Shown here: positions 7,133-20,177 of the stretch, piece by piece
Layout: each line of letters starts with the position of its first letter
Numbering within the stretch: the first letter of the stretch is position 1
NCBI RefSeq assembly: GCF_014648775.1
Contig: NZ_BMRT01000012.1
Span: 62,001 to 126,000, forward strand
Direction: 5' to 3'
Length of the DNA stretch: 64,000 nucleotides
Source of the DNA: Streptomyces abikoensis
Lineage (GTDB): Bacteria > Actinomycetota > Actinomycetes > Streptomycetales > Streptomycetaceae
Notes under the pieces: model-generated
What the model saw: only the letters and a program-made list of their open reading frames with translations
Database searches by the model: none
What the model was told of the DNA's origin: nothing
Position numbers and translations under genes: made by a program

Positions 7133-8788
7133 CTACCGTACGAAGACGCCCGCCTGACCGGCCAGTTCCAGGAAGTACTGGGGGGCCAGGCCGAGGACGA
7201 GGGTGACCGCGACGCCGATGGCGATGGCCGAGGACGTCAGCGGGCTGGGCACCGCGACGGTGGGCCCGTCGGCCTTGGGCTCGCTGAAGAACATCAGCAC
7301 GATCACCCGGATGTAGAAGAACGCCGCGATCGCCGAGGACAGCACGCCGACGATGACCAGCGGCGCCGCGCCGCCCTGCGCGGCCGCCTTGAACACCGCG
7401 AACTTCCCCGCGAAGCCGCTGGTCAGCGGGATTCCCGCGAAGGCCAGCAGGAAGACCGCGAAGACCGCCGCGACCAGCGGCGAACGCCGCCCGAGCCCCG
7501 CCCACTTCGACAGGTGGGTGGCCTCGCCGCCCGCGTCCCGCACCAGCGTCACCACCGCGAACGCGCCCAGCGTGACGAAGGAGTAGGCGGCCAGATAGAA
7601 GAGGACCGACGAGACGCCGTCGGGGGTGGCCGCGATGACACCGGCGAGGATGAAGCCCGCGTGGGCGATGGAGGAGTAGGCCAGCAGCCGCTTCACATCG
7701 GTCTGGGTGACGGCCACGATCGCGCCGACGAGCATCGTGACGATCGCGACGCCCCACATCACGGGCCGCCAGTCCCAGCGCATCCCCGGCAGGACCACGT
7801 AGAGCAGCCGCAGCAGCGCGCCGAAGGCCGCGACCTTGGTGGCCGCCGCCATGAAGCCGGTGACCGGCGTGGGGGCACCCTGGTAGACGTCGGGCGTCCA
7901 CATGTGGAACGGCACCGCGCCGACCTTGAACAGCAGCCCCATCAGCACCATCGCCACGCCGACCAGCAGCAGCGCGTCATTGGCCGTGCTCCCCGCCAGC
8001 GCCGGGTCCATGACCCGCGTGGTGCCGCTGACCACGTCGGCGATGCCCGCGTAGGTGACGGTGCCCGCGTAGCCGTAGAGCAGAGCGATCCCGAAGAGGA
8101 GGAACGCGGAGGAGAAGGCGCCCAGCAGGAAGTACTTGACGGCCGACTCCTGCGACAGCAGCCGCTGGCGGCGGGCCAGGCCGCACAGGATGTACAGCGG
8201 GAGCGAGAACACCTCCAGGGCGACGAACAGCGTCAGCAGGTCGTCGGCGGCGGGGAAGACGAGCATGCCGCCGACGGCGAAGAGCACCAGCGGGAAGACC
8301 TCGGTGGTGACCATGCCCGCCGCCACCGCCTCCCGCTCGGCGTCCCCGCCCGGCACGGCGGCGGCCTGCGCGGCGAAGGAGTCGACGGGCCGGCCGTCGG
8401 CCGCCGGGTCGAGCCGGCGCTCGGCGAAGGTGAACACGGCCACCAGGGCGACGAGGAGAATGGTGCCCTGCAGGAACAGCGCGGGCCCGTCGACGGCGAC
8501 GGCGCCCATGGCCGCCACGTGGGACTTGTCCGACGCGTAGCCGCCCGCCGCCAGGGCGACGACGGCGGCGAAGGCCGCCGCCAGGCCGAGGGCGGCCAGC
8601 CCGAGCTGGGCGCGGTGCCGGACGCCGCGCGGCAGGAAGGCCTCGGCGAGGACGCCGAGGAGCGCGGCGCCGAGCACGATCAGCGTGGGGGACAGCTGGA
8701 CGTACTCGATGTGCGGGCCGGGGATCTTCTTCGGCGCCTCGGCCGCCGCCAGTGTCCACAGGCTGTGGACAGTTTCCACGTGGCTCAC
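7133..8788 (-). CDS. nuoN: NADH-quinone oxidoreductase subunit N
   Basis: Antiporter-like proton-pumping membrane subunit of complex I, last gene of the operon; 551 aa with about 14 membrane helices. The proton antiporter core is recognisable (KVGAVPFHMWTPDVYQGAPT, and LLAYSSIAHAGFILAG). The start is the GTG at 8788, which overlaps the nuoM stop (GTGA); the much longer upstream extension in this frame lies inside nuoM and is not coding. A strong terminator follows. Confidence 0.97.
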   Translation of the reverse strand: MSHVETVHSLWTLAAAEAPKKIPGPHIEYVQLSPTLIVLGAALLGVLAEAFLPRGVRHRAQLGLAALGLAAAFAAVVALAAGGYASDKSHVAAMGAVAVDGPALFLQGTILLVALVAVFTFAERRLDPAADGRPVDSFAAQAAAVPGGDAEREAVAAGMVTTEVFPLVLFAVGGMLVFPAADDLLTLFVALEVFSLPLYILCGLARRQRLLSQESAVKYFLLGAFSSAFLLFGIALLYGYAGTVTYAGIADVVSGTTRVMDPALAGSTANDALLLVGVAMVLMGLLFKVGAVPFHMWTPDVYQGAPTPVTGFMAAATKVAAFGALLRLLYVVLPGMRWDWRPVMWGVAIVTMLVGAIVAVTQTDVKRLLAYSSIAHAGFILAGVIAATPDGVSSVLFYLAAYSFVTLGAFAVVTLVRDAGGEATHLSKWAGLGRRSPLVAAVFAVFLLAFAGIPLTSGFAGKFAVFKAAAQGGAAPLVIVGVLSSAIAAFFYIRVIVLMFFSEPKADGPTVAVPSPLTSSAIAIGVAVTLVLGLAPQYFLELAGQAGVFVR

Positions 8789-10407
8789 TTGGCGGCCTCC
8801 ACATCGTTCACGTGGGCGTCGTTGACATGCACAGCGGGCTGGGGATCGCTCTCGTGGACCTGCGACATGGTGTGCGCGACCGCCGGGTCCAACAGCTGCG
8901 TCACGGGCTTGGGGTAGACGCCCAGGAAGAGCAGCAGCGCGATCAGCGGCGCCACGACGGCCAGTTCCCGCGCCCGCAGGTCGGGCATCTCCCGCACGGG
9001 CTCGGCGACCGGGCCCGTCATCGTCCGCTGGTAGAGCACGAGGACGTAGAGCGCGGCGAGCACGATGCCGACGGTGGCGACGGCACCGGCGACCGGATAG
9101 CGGCTGAAGGTGCCCACCAGGACCAGGAATTCGGAGACGAAGGGCGCGAGCCCCGGCAGCGACAGGGTGGCCAGACCGCCGATCAGGAAGGTGCCGGCGA
9201 GCACGGGGGCCACCTTCTGCACCCCGCCGTAGTCGGCGATGAGCCGGGAGCCGCGCCGGGAGATCAGGAAGCCCGCGACCAGCATCAGCGCGGCGGTGGA
9301 GATCCCGTGGTTGACCATGTAGAGCGTCGCGCCGCTCTGGCCCTGGGTGGTCATCGCGAAGACGCCCAGGACGATGAAGCCGAAGTGGGAGATCGAGGCG
9401 TAGGCGATCAGGCGCTTGATGTCCCGCTGCCCGACGGCCAGCAGCGCCCCGTAGAGGATGCTGATCAGCGACAGCACGAGGATCACCGGCGTCGCCCACT
9501 TCGACGCCTCCGGGAAGAGCTGGAGGCAGAAGCGGAGCATCGCGAACGTGCCGACCTTGTCGACCACCGCGGTGATCAGCACGGCGACGGGCGCGGTGGC
9601 CTCGCCCATGGCGTTGGGCAGCCAGGTGTGCAGCGGCCACAGCGGCGCCTTGACGGCGAAGGCGAAGAAGAAGCCGAGGAACAGCGCCCGTTCGGTGGTG
9701 GTCGCGAAGTCCAGCTTCCCGGCCGCCCGCGCCTGGACAATCTCCGTGAGGGAGAAGGTGCCGCTGCCCAGCTGGTCGGCGGTGACCGCGTACAGCCCGA
9801 TGACGGCGGCCAGCATGATCAGCCCGCCGACGAGGTTGTAGAGCAGGAACTTCACCGCCGCGTACGAGCGCTGGGTGGCGCTCTCGGCCTCGCCGCGCTC
9901 CCCCGCCCGGTCGCCGAAGCCGCCGATGAGGAAGTACATCGGGATGAGCATGGCTTCGAAGAAGATGTAGAAGAGGAAGACGTCGGTGGCCTCGAAGGCG
10001 ATCACCACCATCGCCTCGACCATCAGGATCAGCGCGAAGAAGCCCTGGGTGGGCCGCCACCGCGAGGAGTGGGTCTCCAGGGGGTCGGCGTCGTGCCAGC
10101 CGGCGAGGACGATGAAGGGGATCAGCAGCGCGGTCAGCCCGATCAGGACGACCGAGATGCCGTCCACGCCCAGGTCGTAGCGGACGCCGAACGCGGCGAT
10201 CCAGGCGTGCGACTCGGTGAGCTGGAACGGGCCCTTCGCGTCCGGGTCGAAGCGCACGAGCTGCGTCGCCGCCAGCACCAGCGTGACCAGCGAGACGGCC
10301 AGCGCGAGCCACTTGGCGGCCGCGCGCCGCTCGGCCGGGACGGCGGCCGTGGCGACCGCGCCCAGCGCGGGCACCGCCGCCGTGGCCGTCAGCAGGGGAA
10401 ATGACAT
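8785..10407 (-). CDS. nuoM: NADH-quinone oxidoreductase subunit M
   Basis: Second antiporter-like subunit of complex I, 540 aa with about 14 helices. It shows the conserved transmembrane antiporter block (KAPLWPLHTWLPNAMGEATA, then LIAYASISHFGFIVLG) and an N-terminal FDPDAKGPFQL / YDLGVDGISVVL stretch typical of NuoM. ATG start at 10407, two bases after the nuoL stop. The C-terminal tail (HVNDAHVNDVEAAK) is hydrophilic with a duplicated HVND. Confidence 0.97.
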   Translation of the reverse strand: MSFPLLTATAAVPALGAVATAAVPAERRAAAKWLALAVSLVTLVLAATQLVRFDPDAKGPFQLTESHAWIAAFGVRYDLGVDGISVVLIGLTALLIPFIVLAGWHDADPLETHSSRWRPTQGFFALILMVEAMVVIAFEATDVFLFYIFFEAMLIPMYFLIGGFGDRAGERGEAESATQRSYAAVKFLLYNLVGGLIMLAAVIGLYAVTADQLGSGTFSLTEIVQARAAGKLDFATTTERALFLGFFFAFAVKAPLWPLHTWLPNAMGEATAPVAVLITAVVDKVGTFAMLRFCLQLFPEASKWATPVILVLSLISILYGALLAVGQRDIKRLIAYASISHFGFIVLGVFAMTTQGQSGATLYMVNHGISTAALMLVAGFLISRRGSRLIADYGGVQKVAPVLAGTFLIGGLATLSLPGLAPFVSEFLVLVGTFSRYPVAGAVATVGIVLAALYVLVLYQRTMTGPVAEPVREMPDLRARELAVVAPLIALLLFLGVYPKPVTQLLDPAVAHTMSQVHESDPQPAVHVNDAHVNDVEAAK

Positions 10408-10409
10408 GA

Positions 10410-12350
10410 CTAGACCGCCCTCATCAGCAGGGTCGCGGCGATGAGCACCGCCGCACCGCCGAACATCGAGACCGCGTACGACCGCGCGAAGCCGTTCTGG
10501 AGCCTGCGCATCCGGCCCGACAGCCCGCCGACGGCGGCGGCCGTGCCGTTGACGACGCCGTCCACCAGCGTGTGGTCGACGTAGACCAGGCTCCGCGTCA
10601 GGTGCTCGCCGCCGCGGACCAGCACGATGTGGTTGATGTCGTCCTGGAGGAGATCGCGGCGGGCGATCCGCACCGGCAGGCTCCCGGGCGGCGCGGTGAC
10701 GGGCACCGGCCGGCGCCCGTACTGCGCCCAGGCGAGCGCCACGCCGACGAAGAGGACCACCAGGGTCGCCGTGGTGACCTGCACGGCGGTGACGGGCGAG
10801 TGGCCCTCCTCATGGCCGGTGACGGGCTCCAGCCAGGTGAGGAAGGCGTCGTTGAGGCTGAACAGGCCGCCCGCGAGAACCGAGCCGGCGGCGAGCACGA
10901 TCATCGGGATCGTCATCACCTTGGGCGACTCGTGCGGGTGGGGCATCCGGCCCTCGCCACGGGTCTCGGCGGCCGGTTCGGCGCCGGGCTCCTCGGGCGA
11001 GGGCGCGGGCTGCCAGCGCTTCTCGCCGAAGAAGGTCAGCAGCATCACGCGCGTCATGTAGTACGCCGTGATGGCCGCGCCCAGCAGGGCCGCGCCGCCC
11101 AGGATCCAGCCCTCGGTGCCGCCCTTGGCGAAGGCCGCCTCGATGATCTTGTCCTTGGAGAAGAAGCCGGACAGGCCGGGGAAGCCGATGATGGCGAGGT
11201 AGCCGAGGCCGAAGGTGACGAAGGTGATGGGCATGTAGCGGCGCAGTCCGCCGTAACGCCGCATGTCGACCTCGTCGTTCATGGCGTGCATCACCGAGCC
11301 CGCCCCGAGGAAGAGGCCGGCCTTGAAGAAGCCGTGGGTGACCAGGTGCATGATCGCGAAGGGGTAGCCGATCGGGCCCAGCCCGGCGGCCAGGACCATG
11401 TAGCCGATCTGGGACATCGTCGAGCCGGCGAGGGCCTTCTTGATGTCGTCCTTGGCGCAACCGACGATCGCACCGAACAGCAGCGTCACCGCGCCGACCG
11501 TGACGACGGCCGTCTGGGCGTCCGGCGCCCCGTCGAAGATCGCCCCCGAGCGGGTGATCAGGTACACCCCGGCGGTGACCATCGTCGCCGCGTGGATGAG
11601 CGCGGAGACCGGCGTGGGGCCCTCCATCGCATCCCCGAGCCAGGACTGCAGCGGCACCTGGGCCGACTTGCCGCAGGCGGCCAGCAGCAGCAACAGCCCG
11701 ATGGCCGTCAGCCTGCCCTCGCCCGCCTTGTCCGCGTTCTCCAGCACCGGCCCGAAGGCGAAGGTCCCGAAGGTGGTGAACATCAGCATGATGGCGATGG
11801 ACAGGCCCATGTCGCCGACGCGGTTGACGAGGAACGCCTTCTTCGCCGCCGTGGCCGCGCTGGGCTTGTGCTGCCAGAAGCCGATCAGCAGGTACGACGC
11901 GAGGCCGACGCCCTCCCACCCGACGTACAGCAGCAGGTAGTTGTCGGCGAGGACGAGCAGCAGCATCGCCGCGAGGAAGAGGTTGAGATAGCCGAAGAAG
12001 CGCCGCCGCCGCTCGTCGTGGGCCATGTAGCCCACCGAGTAGAGGTGGATCAGCGAGCCCACGCCCGTGATCAGCAGGACGAAGGTCATCGACAGCTGAT
12101 CGAGCTGGAAGCCCACGTCGGCGCGGAATCCGCCGACGGGCACCCAGCTGAACACGGTCGCGGCCAGCTCGCGGTCCTCGCCGCTCCGGCCCAGCATGTC
12201 GGCGAAGAGCACCACGCCGATGACGAACGACAGGGCGGCCGCGAACGTGCCGATCCAGTGGCCCGCGCGGTCGAGCCGCCGCCCGCCGCACAGCAGCACG
12301 CCCGCGCCCAGCAGGGGCACCAGGACGAGCGTTCCGATGAGGTTCTCCAC
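10410..12350 (-). CDS. nuoL: NADH-quinone oxidoreductase subunit L
   Basis: Distal antiporter-like subunit with the long lateral helix at its C-terminal end; 646 aa. The family signatures are [17 protein letters not shown], the [20 protein letters not shown] block, and [16 protein letters not shown] hydrophilic insert (about 425-450, Pro/Glu-rich) precedes the C-terminal helices. The GTG at 12350 has GGGGA about 9 bases upstream. It lies 13 bases after the nuoK stop, the largest gap in this half of the operon. Confidence 0.97.
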   Translation of the reverse strand: MENLIGTLVLVPLLGAGVLLCGGRRLDRAGHWIGTFAAALSFVIGVVLFADMLGRSGEDRELAATVFSWVPVGGFRADVGFQLDQLSMTFVLLITGVGSLIHLYSVGYMAHDERRRRFFGYLNLFLAAMLLLVLADNYLLLYVGWEGVGLASYLLIGFWQHKPSAATAAKKAFLVNRVGDMGLSIAIMLMFTTFGTFAFGPVLENADKAGEGRLTAIGLLLLLAACGKSAQVPLQSWLGDAMEGPTPVSALIHAATMVTAGVYLITRSGAIFDGAPDAQTAVVTVGAVTLLFGAIVGCAKDDIKKALAGSTMSQIGYMVLAAGLGPIGYPFAIMHLVTHGFFKAGLFLGAGSVMHAMNDEVDMRRYGGLRRYMPITFVTFGLGYLAIIGFPGLSGFFSKDKIIEAAFAKGGTEGWILGGAALLGAAITAYYMTRVMLLTFFGEKRWQPAPSPEEPGAEPAAETRGEGRMPHPHESPKVMTIPMIVLAAGSVLAGGLFSLNDAFLTWLEPVTGHEEGHSPVTAVQVTTATLVVLFVGVALAWAQYGRRPVPVTAPPGSLPVRIARRDLLQDDINHIVLVRGGEHLTRSLVYVDHTLVDGVVNGTAAAVGGLSGRMRRLQNGFARSYAVSMFGGAAVLIAATLLMRAV

Positions 12351-12363
12351 CGTCAGTGTCCCC

Positions 12364-12663
12364 TTACAGCTTCAGCAGGCCGGCGTCGTCGACCGAGGCG
12401 GAGTGGCGGGACCGGAAGATCGTCACGATGATCGCGAGGCCCACCACGACTTCGGCGGCGGCCACGACCATCGTGAAGAACGCGATGATCTGGCCGTCGA
12501 GATTGCCGTGCATCCGGGAGAAGGTGACGAACGCCAGGTTGCAGGCGTTCAGCATCAGCTCGACGCACATGAAGATGACGATCGCGTTCCGCCGGATGAG
12601 CACGCCGGTGGCACCGATGGTGAACAACAGCGCCGCCAGATACAGGTAGTTGACGGGGTTCAC
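12364..12663 (-). CDS. nuoK: NADH-quinone oxidoreductase subunit K
   Basis: Small membrane subunit (99 aa, three helices) of the proton channel. The conserved acidic residues sit in helices: Glu in [14 protein letters not shown] and in [11 protein letters not shown], both needed for proton transfer in the family. GTG start overlaps the nuoJ stop by GTGA. Confidence 0.97.
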   Translation of the reverse strand: MNPVNYLYLAALLFTIGATGVLIRRNAIVIFMCVELMLNACNLAFVTFSRMHGNLDGQIIAFFTMVVAAAEVVVGLAIIVTIFRSRHSASVDDAGLLKL

Positions 12664-13499
12664 TTGGCTCCCTCCTCGGTGCGCTCCCCGGCACGGCGCT
12701 TGTCCCGCTCCAGCCAGTCCTCGGAGCGCTGCTCCAGCGCGGCCAGCTCCGCGAGCGCCTCGCCCGACACGTCACGGATCTGGCCCCGCGCGCGCAGCGT
12801 CGGGTTGACGGTGAGCTCGGAGGGCGTGCCGTCGGGCAGCAGGCCGGGGATGTCGACGGCGTTGTGCCGGGCGTAGACGCCGGGGGCGGGCAGGGGCGGC
12901 AGCTGCTTGCCGCCGCGCACGCGCCGCTCGGCCAGCTCGCGCTGGGTGGCGGCGGGCCCGGTGCGCTCGCGGTGGGTCAGCACCATCGCCCCGACGGCGG
13001 CCGTGATGAGCAGGGCGCCGGTGATCTCGAAGGCGAAGACGTACTTGGTGAACAGGAGCGCGGCGAGCCCCTGGACGTTGCCTCCGGCGTTGGCCTGGCC
13101 CAGCCCGTCGAAGTCGCGCAGCGCGGCGTTGGCGATGCCGGCGGTCAGCAGGACGCCGAAGCCCAGGGCGCACAGCCCGGCGAGGAGCCGCTGGCCCTTG
13201 ATGGTCTCCTTCAGCGAGTCCGCGGCGGTGACGCCGACGAGCATCACGACGAACAGGAACAGCATCATGATCGCGCCGGTGTAGACGACGATCTGCACGA
13301 CGCCCAGGAAGTAGGCGCCGTTGGCGAGGTAGAACACCGCCAGGACGATCATCGTCCCGGCGAGGCAGAGCGCGCTGTGCACGGCCTTCTTCATCAGCAC
13401 CGCGCCGAGCGCGCCGGCCACGGCGACGACGGCCAGGATCCAGAACTGGACGGCCTCGCCCGTCGACGTCAGGTACGAGGCGGCGGCGAGACCGCTCAT
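12660..13499 (-). CDS. nuoJ: NADH-quinone oxidoreductase subunit J
   Basis: Membrane subunit of complex I with five helices; 279 aa. The pi-bulge helix region ([21 protein letters not shown]) is unmistakable. Compared with E. coli NuoJ it has a long hydrophilic C-terminal tail (about 100 residues, [18 protein letters not shown] and a charged end), typical of actinobacterial NuoJ. ATG at 13499 overlaps the nuoI stop by ATGA. Confidence 0.96.
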   Translation of the reverse strand: MSGLAAASYLTSTGEAVQFWILAVVAVAGALGAVLMKKAVHSALCLAGTMIVLAVFYLANGAYFLGVVQIVVYTGAIMMLFLFVVMLVGVTAADSLKETIKGQRLLAGLCALGFGVLLTAGIANAALRDFDGLGQANAGGNVQGLAALLFTKYVFAFEITGALLITAAVGAMVLTHRERTGPAATQRELAERRVRGGKQLPPLPAPGVYARHNAVDIPGLLPDGTPSELTVNPTLRARGQIRDVSGEALAELAALEQRSEDWLERDKRRAGERTEEGAK

Positions 13500-14107
13500 G
13501 CCTCCACCCCCTCGTCCTCTTGCTTCTCCCCCTTGGAGACCGCTACCTGCCGGGTCGTGCCCGGGGCGGCGCCCGTCACCAGGCCCCGGTAGTAGTCCTG
13601 TTCGGTCATCCCGGGGAAGATCGCGTGCGGGGTGTCGACCATGCGGTCCTCGAGGCCCGCGAGGAGCTGCTCCTTGGTGTAGATCAGCGACTCGCGGCTG
13701 GCGTCGGCCAGTTCGTACTCGTTGGTCATCGTCAGGGCGCGGGTCGGGCACGCCTCGACGCACAGGCCGCACAGGATGCAGCGGAGGTAGTTGATCTGGT
13801 AGACGCGGCCGTAGCGCTCACCGGGCGAGTAGCGCTCCTCGTCGGTGTTGTCCGCGCCCTCGACGTAGATCGCGTCCGCCGGGCAGGCCCAGGCGCACAG
13901 CTCGCAGCCGATGCACTTCTCCAGGCCGTCGGGGTGGCGGTTGAGCTGGTGGCGGCCGTGGAAGCGCGGCGCGGTGTGCTTCTTCTCCTCCGGGTACTGC
14001 TCGGTCAGCCGCTTCTTGAACATGGCCTTGAAGGTCACGCCGAAGCCGGCCACGGGATTCTGGAAGGGAGCCCGGGGGGCGTCCCCCCGGGAAGACTCGC
14101 TAGACAC
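13496..14107 (-). CDS. nuoI: NADH-quinone oxidoreductase subunit I (two 4Fe-4S clusters)
   Basis: Ferredoxin-like subunit that carries clusters N6a and N6b towards the quinone site; 203 aa. Two CxxCxxCxxxCP motifs are intact: [12 protein letters not shown] and [12 protein letters not shown]. The chosen start is the GTG at 14107 inside the end of nuoH (8-base overlap, GTGTCTAG); the longer frame upstream lies in nuoH. Confidence 0.97.
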   Translation of the reverse strand: MSSESSRGDAPRAPFQNPVAGFGVTFKAMFKKRLTEQYPEEKKHTAPRFHGRHQLNRHPDGLEKCIGCELCAWACPADAIYVEGADNTDEERYSPGERYGRVYQINYLRCILCGLCVEACPTRALTMTNEYELADASRESLIYTKEQLLAGLEDRMVDTPHAIFPGMTEQDYYRGLVTGAAPGTTRQVAVSKGEKQEDEGVEA

Positions 14108-15479
14108 CGTCGGCCTCCTCTCGGTCACTCTGAGTGTCCACCCCACCACTGACAATCAGCTCCCGGTCCTGGCGGGACCGGCGCCGGGGCACGGGCGGCA
14201 GGCTCTGGCCGGGCAGCGGTGGCACCGGGAATCCCCCCGCCATGGGGTCGAAGACGGGCGCCGGCCCCTCGGCCCCCTCCCCCGCCTCCTCGCCGTCCTT
14301 CTCGCCCCTGCCCCCGTGGAACAGGTCGAAGAGCAGCGACAGCAGGAGCAGCCCGAGGACCCCGCCGCCGACGTACAGCACGATGTCCTGGAAGGCGTAG
14401 TTCTCGTTCCGCAGCGCCCGCACGGTCGCGACGAGCATCAGCCAGACCACCGAGACCGGGATGAGCACCTTCCAGCCCAGCTTCATCAGCTGGTCGTAGC
14501 GCACCCGGGGCAGCGTGCCGCGCAGCCAGATGAAGAAGAACAGCAGCAGCTGCACCTTGATGACGAACCACAGCATCGGCCACCAGCCGTGGTTCGCGCC
14601 CTCCCAGAACGCGGAGAGCGGGTACGGGGCCCGCCAGCCGCCCAGGAAGAGGGTGGTCGCGACCGCCGAGACCGTCACCATGTTCACGTACTCGGCGAGC
14701 ATGAACATCGCGAACTTGATGGACGAGTACTCGGTGTTGAAGCCGCCGACGAGGTCGCCCTCGGACTCCGGCATGTCGAAGGGGGCCCGGTTGGTCTCGC
14801 CGACCATCGTGGCGATGTAGATGACGAAGGAGACCGGCAGCAGCAGGATGTACCAGCGGTCGTGCTGCGACTCGACGATCGCCGAGGTCGACATCGAGCC
14901 GGAGTAGAGGAACACCGACGCGAAGGCCGCGCCCATCGCGATCTCGTACGAGATCATCTGCGCGCAGGAGCGGAGCCCGCCGAGCAACGGGTACGTCGAG
15001 CCGGACGACCAGCCGGCCAGCACGATGCCGTAGATGCCGACCGAGGCGACCGCGAGGATGTACAGGATCGCGATCGGCAGGTCGGTGAGCTGCATCGTCG
15101 TGCGGTGGCCGAGGATCGAGACCTCGTTGCCGGACGGGCCGAAGGGGATCACCGCGATGGCCATGAACGCGGGGATGGCGGCGACGACCGGCGCGAGGAC
15201 GTACACGATCTTGTCCGCGCGGCGGACGATCACGTCCTCCTTGAGCATCAGCTTGACGCCGTCCGCCAGCGACTGCAGCAGCCCCCAGGGGCCGTGCCGG
15301 TTGGGGCCGATGCGCAGCTGCATCCAGGCGACGACCTTGCGCTCCCAGACGATCGAGAAGAGCACCGTCACCATCAGGAACGCGAAGCAGAAGACCGCCT
15401 TGATCACCACCAGCCACCAGGGGTCCCTGCCGAACATCGACAGGTCCTCCGTGGCCAGTTGAGTCAGCGCAGGACTCAC
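14100..15479 (-). CDS. nuoH: NADH-quinone oxidoreductase subunit H
   Basis: Membrane anchor that forms the entry of the quinone chamber; 459 aa with eight helices. It has the signature [20 protein letters not shown], the [20 protein letters not shown] loop and [14 protein letters not shown]. Actinobacterial features are the long N-terminus and a C-terminal hydrophilic extension of about 60 residues (Pro/Arg-rich). GTG start at 15479 overlaps the nuoG stop by GTGA. Confidence 0.97.
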   Translation of the reverse strand: MSPALTQLATEDLSMFGRDPWWLVVIKAVFCFAFLMVTVLFSIVWERKVVAWMQLRIGPNRHGPWGLLQSLADGVKLMLKEDVIVRRADKIVYVLAPVVAAIPAFMAIAVIPFGPSGNEVSILGHRTTMQLTDLPIAILYILAVASVGIYGIVLAGWSSGSTYPLLGGLRSCAQMISYEIAMGAAFASVFLYSGSMSTSAIVESQHDRWYILLLPVSFVIYIATMVGETNRAPFDMPESEGDLVGGFNTEYSSIKFAMFMLAEYVNMVTVSAVATTLFLGGWRAPYPLSAFWEGANHGWWPMLWFVIKVQLLLFFFIWLRGTLPRVRYDQLMKLGWKVLIPVSVVWLMLVATVRALRNENYAFQDIVLYVGGGVLGLLLLSLLFDLFHGGRGEKDGEEAGEGAEGPAPVFDPMAGGFPVPPLPGQSLPPVPRRRSRQDRELIVSGGVDTQSDREEADGV

Positions 15480-17982
15480 GACCGCACCTCCGGCCTCATC
15501 GCTCCACTCTCGTCACCGGCGTCGGCGCCGATGCGCACCACCTCGCCCGGCCGCGCCCCGACGTCGGAGGCGACGCCCCCGCCGACGGAGTTCAGCGGGA
15601 GCCACACCACCCGGTCGGGCATGGCCGTGATCCGCAGCGGCAGCCGCACCGAGCCGTACGGGCCCGTCACGGCGAGGAGTTCGCCGTCGCGCACCCCCGC
15701 CTCGGCCGCCGTCGCCGCCGACACCCGGGCGAGCGCCGGATGGCGGGTGCCGGCCAGCGCCTCGTCCCCGTCCTGGAGCCGCCCCCGGTCCAGCAGCATC
15801 CGGTGCCCCGCGAGGACCGCCTCGCCGCGCTCGGGCCGCGCCGGGGCCCGGCCGGGCTCCGCGGGGCCGGCCGGCCGCTCGCCGTCCCAGGCCCCCAGCC
15901 GCGTCAGCTCGGCCCGCACGGCCGGGAGGGCGTCCAGGGCGAGGGGCACGTCCATGGCGTCGGCCAGCATGTGCAGCACCCGGAAGTCCGGCTGGGTGTG
16001 CCGCACGGCGAGCTGGTCCGGCTTGAGCGCCGCCTCGAACGGCCGTGCCCGGCCCTCCCAATTGAGGAACGTCCCGGACTTCTCGGCGACGGCCGCGACC
16101 GGCAGCACCACGTCCGCCCGGTCCGACACCTCGCTCGGCCGCTGCTCCAGGCTGACGAGGAAGCCCACCGCGTCCAGCGCCTCGCGGGCCCGCGCCGGAT
16201 CGGGCAGGTCCGCGACCTCCACGCCGCCCACGAGCAGCGCGGCCAGCTCTCCCGTGGCCGCCGCCTCCACGATCTGCCCGGTGTCCCGGCCCGCGCCGCG
16301 CGGCAGCCCGGCCACGCGCCACACCGCCGCCGTCTCCTCCCGCGCCCTCGGGTCGGTGACGGGCCGGCCGCCCGGCAGCAGCCCCGGCAGGGCCCCCGCC
16401 TCCAGCGCGCCCCGCTCGCCCGCCCGGCGCGGCAGCCACACCAGCCGCGCGCCCGTCGCCCCGGCCGCCGCCACGGCGGCCGACAGCCCGCCGGGCACCC
16501 CGGCCAGCCGCTCGCCGACGAGGATCAGCGCACCCGGCGCGCGCAGCGCCTCCGACGCCGCCCGCCCGGCCGCGTCCAGGCCCGACGAGTCCGCCAGCGC
16601 CCGCAGCCACTCCGGCTCCGTGCCGGGCGCGGCCGGCAGCAGCGTGCCGCCCGCCTTCGTCAGGCCCGGGGTCGCGTAGGGGGCCAGCGAGAACAGGCGC
16701 TGCCGGCGCTTGCGCCACGCCTTGCGCAGCCGCAGGAAGACGCCCGGCGCCTCCTCCTCGGCCTCCAGCCCCACGAGCAGCACACCCGGCGCCTGCTCCA
16801 GGGCCGTGTACGTCACCCCCGTGCCGTCGAGGTCCCGGCCGCGCCCGGCGACGTGGGCGGCGAGGAAGTCGGCCTCCTCGGCGCTGTGCGTCCGCGCCCG
16901 GAAGTCCACGTCGTGGGTGTCGAGGGCGACGCGGGCGAACTTGGCGTAGGCGTACGCGTCCTCCACCGTCAGCCGGCCGCCGGTCAGCACCCCGGCCCGG
17001 CCGCGCGCGGCCGAAAGACCACGGGCCGCGATCTCCAACGCCTCCGGCCAGCTCGCCGGCGTGAGGACGCCGCTGTCGTCACGCACCAGCGGGGTGTCGA
17101 AGCGCTCGGGCCGCTGCGCGTAGCGGAAGGCGAAGCGGCCCTTGTCGCACACCCACTCCTCGTTGACCTCGGGGTCCTCCGCGGCCAGCCGGCGCATCAC
17201 CTTGCCGCGCCGGTGGTCGGTGCGCAGCGCGCAGCCGCCCGCGCAGTGCTCGCACACCGACGGCGAGGAGACCAGGTCGAAGGGGCGGGCGCGGAACCGG
17301 TACGCCGCCGAGGTGAGGGCACCCACCGGGCAGATCTGGATGGTGTTGCCGGAGAAGTACGACCGGAAGGGGTCGCCCTCGCCCGTGCCGACCTGTTCGA
17401 GCGCGCCGCGCTCCAGCAGCTCGATCATCGGGTCGCCCGCGATCTCGTTGGAGAAGCGGGTGCAGCGCGCGCACAGCACACAGCGCTCGCGGTCCAGCAG
17501 GATCTGCGTGGAGATGGGGATCGGCTTCTCGTACGTGCGCTTGCGGCCCTCGAAGCGGCTGTCCGCCTGGCCCGCCGACATGGCCTGGTTCTGCAGGGGG
17601 CACTCGCCGCCCTTGTCGCAGACGGGGCAGTCCAGCGGGTGGTTGATGAGCAGCAGCTCCATCACGCCGCGCTGCGCCTTCTCGGCGACGGGCGAGGTGA
17701 GCTGGGTCTTCACCACCATGCCGTCGGTGCAGGTGATGGTGCAGGACGCCATGGGCTTGCGCTGGCCCTCGACCTCGACGATGCACTGTCTGCACGCGCC
17801 CACCGGATCCAGCAGCGGATGGTCGCAGAAGCGCGGGATCTCGATGCCCAGCAGCTCGGCCGCCCGGATGACGAGCGTGCCCTTCGGCACGGAGAGCTGG
17901 ATGCCGTCGATGGTGACGGACACCAGGTCCTCCGGCGGGACGGCCGCGTTCCCTCCTCCGGAAGGGGCGGACGTGGTCACTG

Positions 17983-17986
<4 letters not shown>
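15476..17986 (-). CDS. nuoG: NADH-quinone oxidoreductase subunit G
   Basis: Large iron-sulfur subunit of the NADH-oxidising arm; 836 aa. The N-terminal 2Fe-2S domain ([15 protein letters not shown]) is followed by the His-Cys3 site ([17 protein letters not shown]), a 4Fe-4S pair ([10 protein letters not shown] and CPVGALTS) and the extra N7-type CxxCxxxC motif ([14 protein letters not shown]). The C-terminal molybdopterin-like domain is degenerate, with Ala/Gly/Arg-rich loops, as usual for complex I. ATG at 17986 overlaps the nuoF stop (ATGA); the frame continues upstream into nuoF but is not coding there. Confidence 0.97.
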
Positions 17987-19349
<1,363 letters not shown>

Positions 19350-19353
<4 letters not shown>

Positions 19354-20177
19354 TCCTCCCCCTCCTCGGTGACCGGTCCGCTGGGGTGCGCGGGGTCCGA
19401 GGCGGACGTCTCCTGCGGCGCGTCGTGGGAGCTGAGGTGCTCCGCCGGGCGCTCGTCCTGCGGCGGCTCGCCGCGCGGCGGCACCACCCGATGCCCGCCC
19501 TCGCCCCTGGCCAGCCGCAGCCCGGCCAGCGAGGCGGAGCCGGCCCCGCCGCCCGCCTCGACGGCACCCGGCCGCCGGTCGGGGAAGCCCGCCAGGATGC
19601 GGGCCGTCTCCTTGTACGTGCACAGCGGCGCCCCGCGCGTGGGCTCGACGGTGCGGCCGGCGCGGAGGTCGTCGACGAGCCGTTTGGCGCTCTCGGGCGT
19701 CTGGTTGTCGAAGAACTCCCAGTTGACCATCACCACGGGCGCGTAGTCGCAGGCCGCGTTGCACTCGATGTGCTCCAGCGTGACCTTGCCGTCGTCGGTG
19801 GTCTCACCATTGCCGACGCCGAGGTGGTGCTTGAGCTCGTCGAAGATGGCGTCGCCGCCCAGCACCGCGCACAGGGTGTTGGTGCACACCCCCACCTGGT
19901 AGTCGCCCCCGGGCGCGCGCCGGTACATGGTGTAGAAGGTCGAGACCGCCGTGACCTCCGCCGTGGTGAGCCCGAGCCGCTCGGCGCAGAAGCGGATGCC
20001 GGTGCGGGTGACGTGCCCGTCCTCGGCCTGCACGAGGTGCAGCAGCGGCAGCAGCGCGCTGCGGCTGTCGGGGTAGCGGGCGATCACCTCGTCGGCGTCA
20101 GCGTCCAGCCGGGCGCGGACGTCGGCGGGATAGTCGGGGGCGGGGAGCGCGGGCATCCCCAGGCTGACGTCACTCAC
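19350..20177 (-). CDS. nuoE: NADH-quinone oxidoreductase subunit E (2Fe-2S)
   Basis: Thioredoxin-fold subunit carrying cluster N1a; 275 aa. The four ligands are in CTNTLC and CNAACDYAP. The core ends near residue 210 and is followed by a low-complexity, acidic and Pro-rich C-terminal tail of about 70 residues ([20 protein letters not shown]), longer than in most bacteria. GTG start at 20177 overlaps the nuoD stop (GTGA). Confidence 0.96.

Noticed and set aside
8752-10404. 550-codon open frame on the plus strand
   Set aside because: Lies opposite nuoM, rich in Gly, Arg, Asp and Glu, typical of antisense frames in high-GC DNA.
13911-16679. 922-codon open frame on the plus strand
   Set aside because: Opposite nuoH and nuoG. 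Low-complexity Arg/Pro/Ser/Ala product, no ribosome site.
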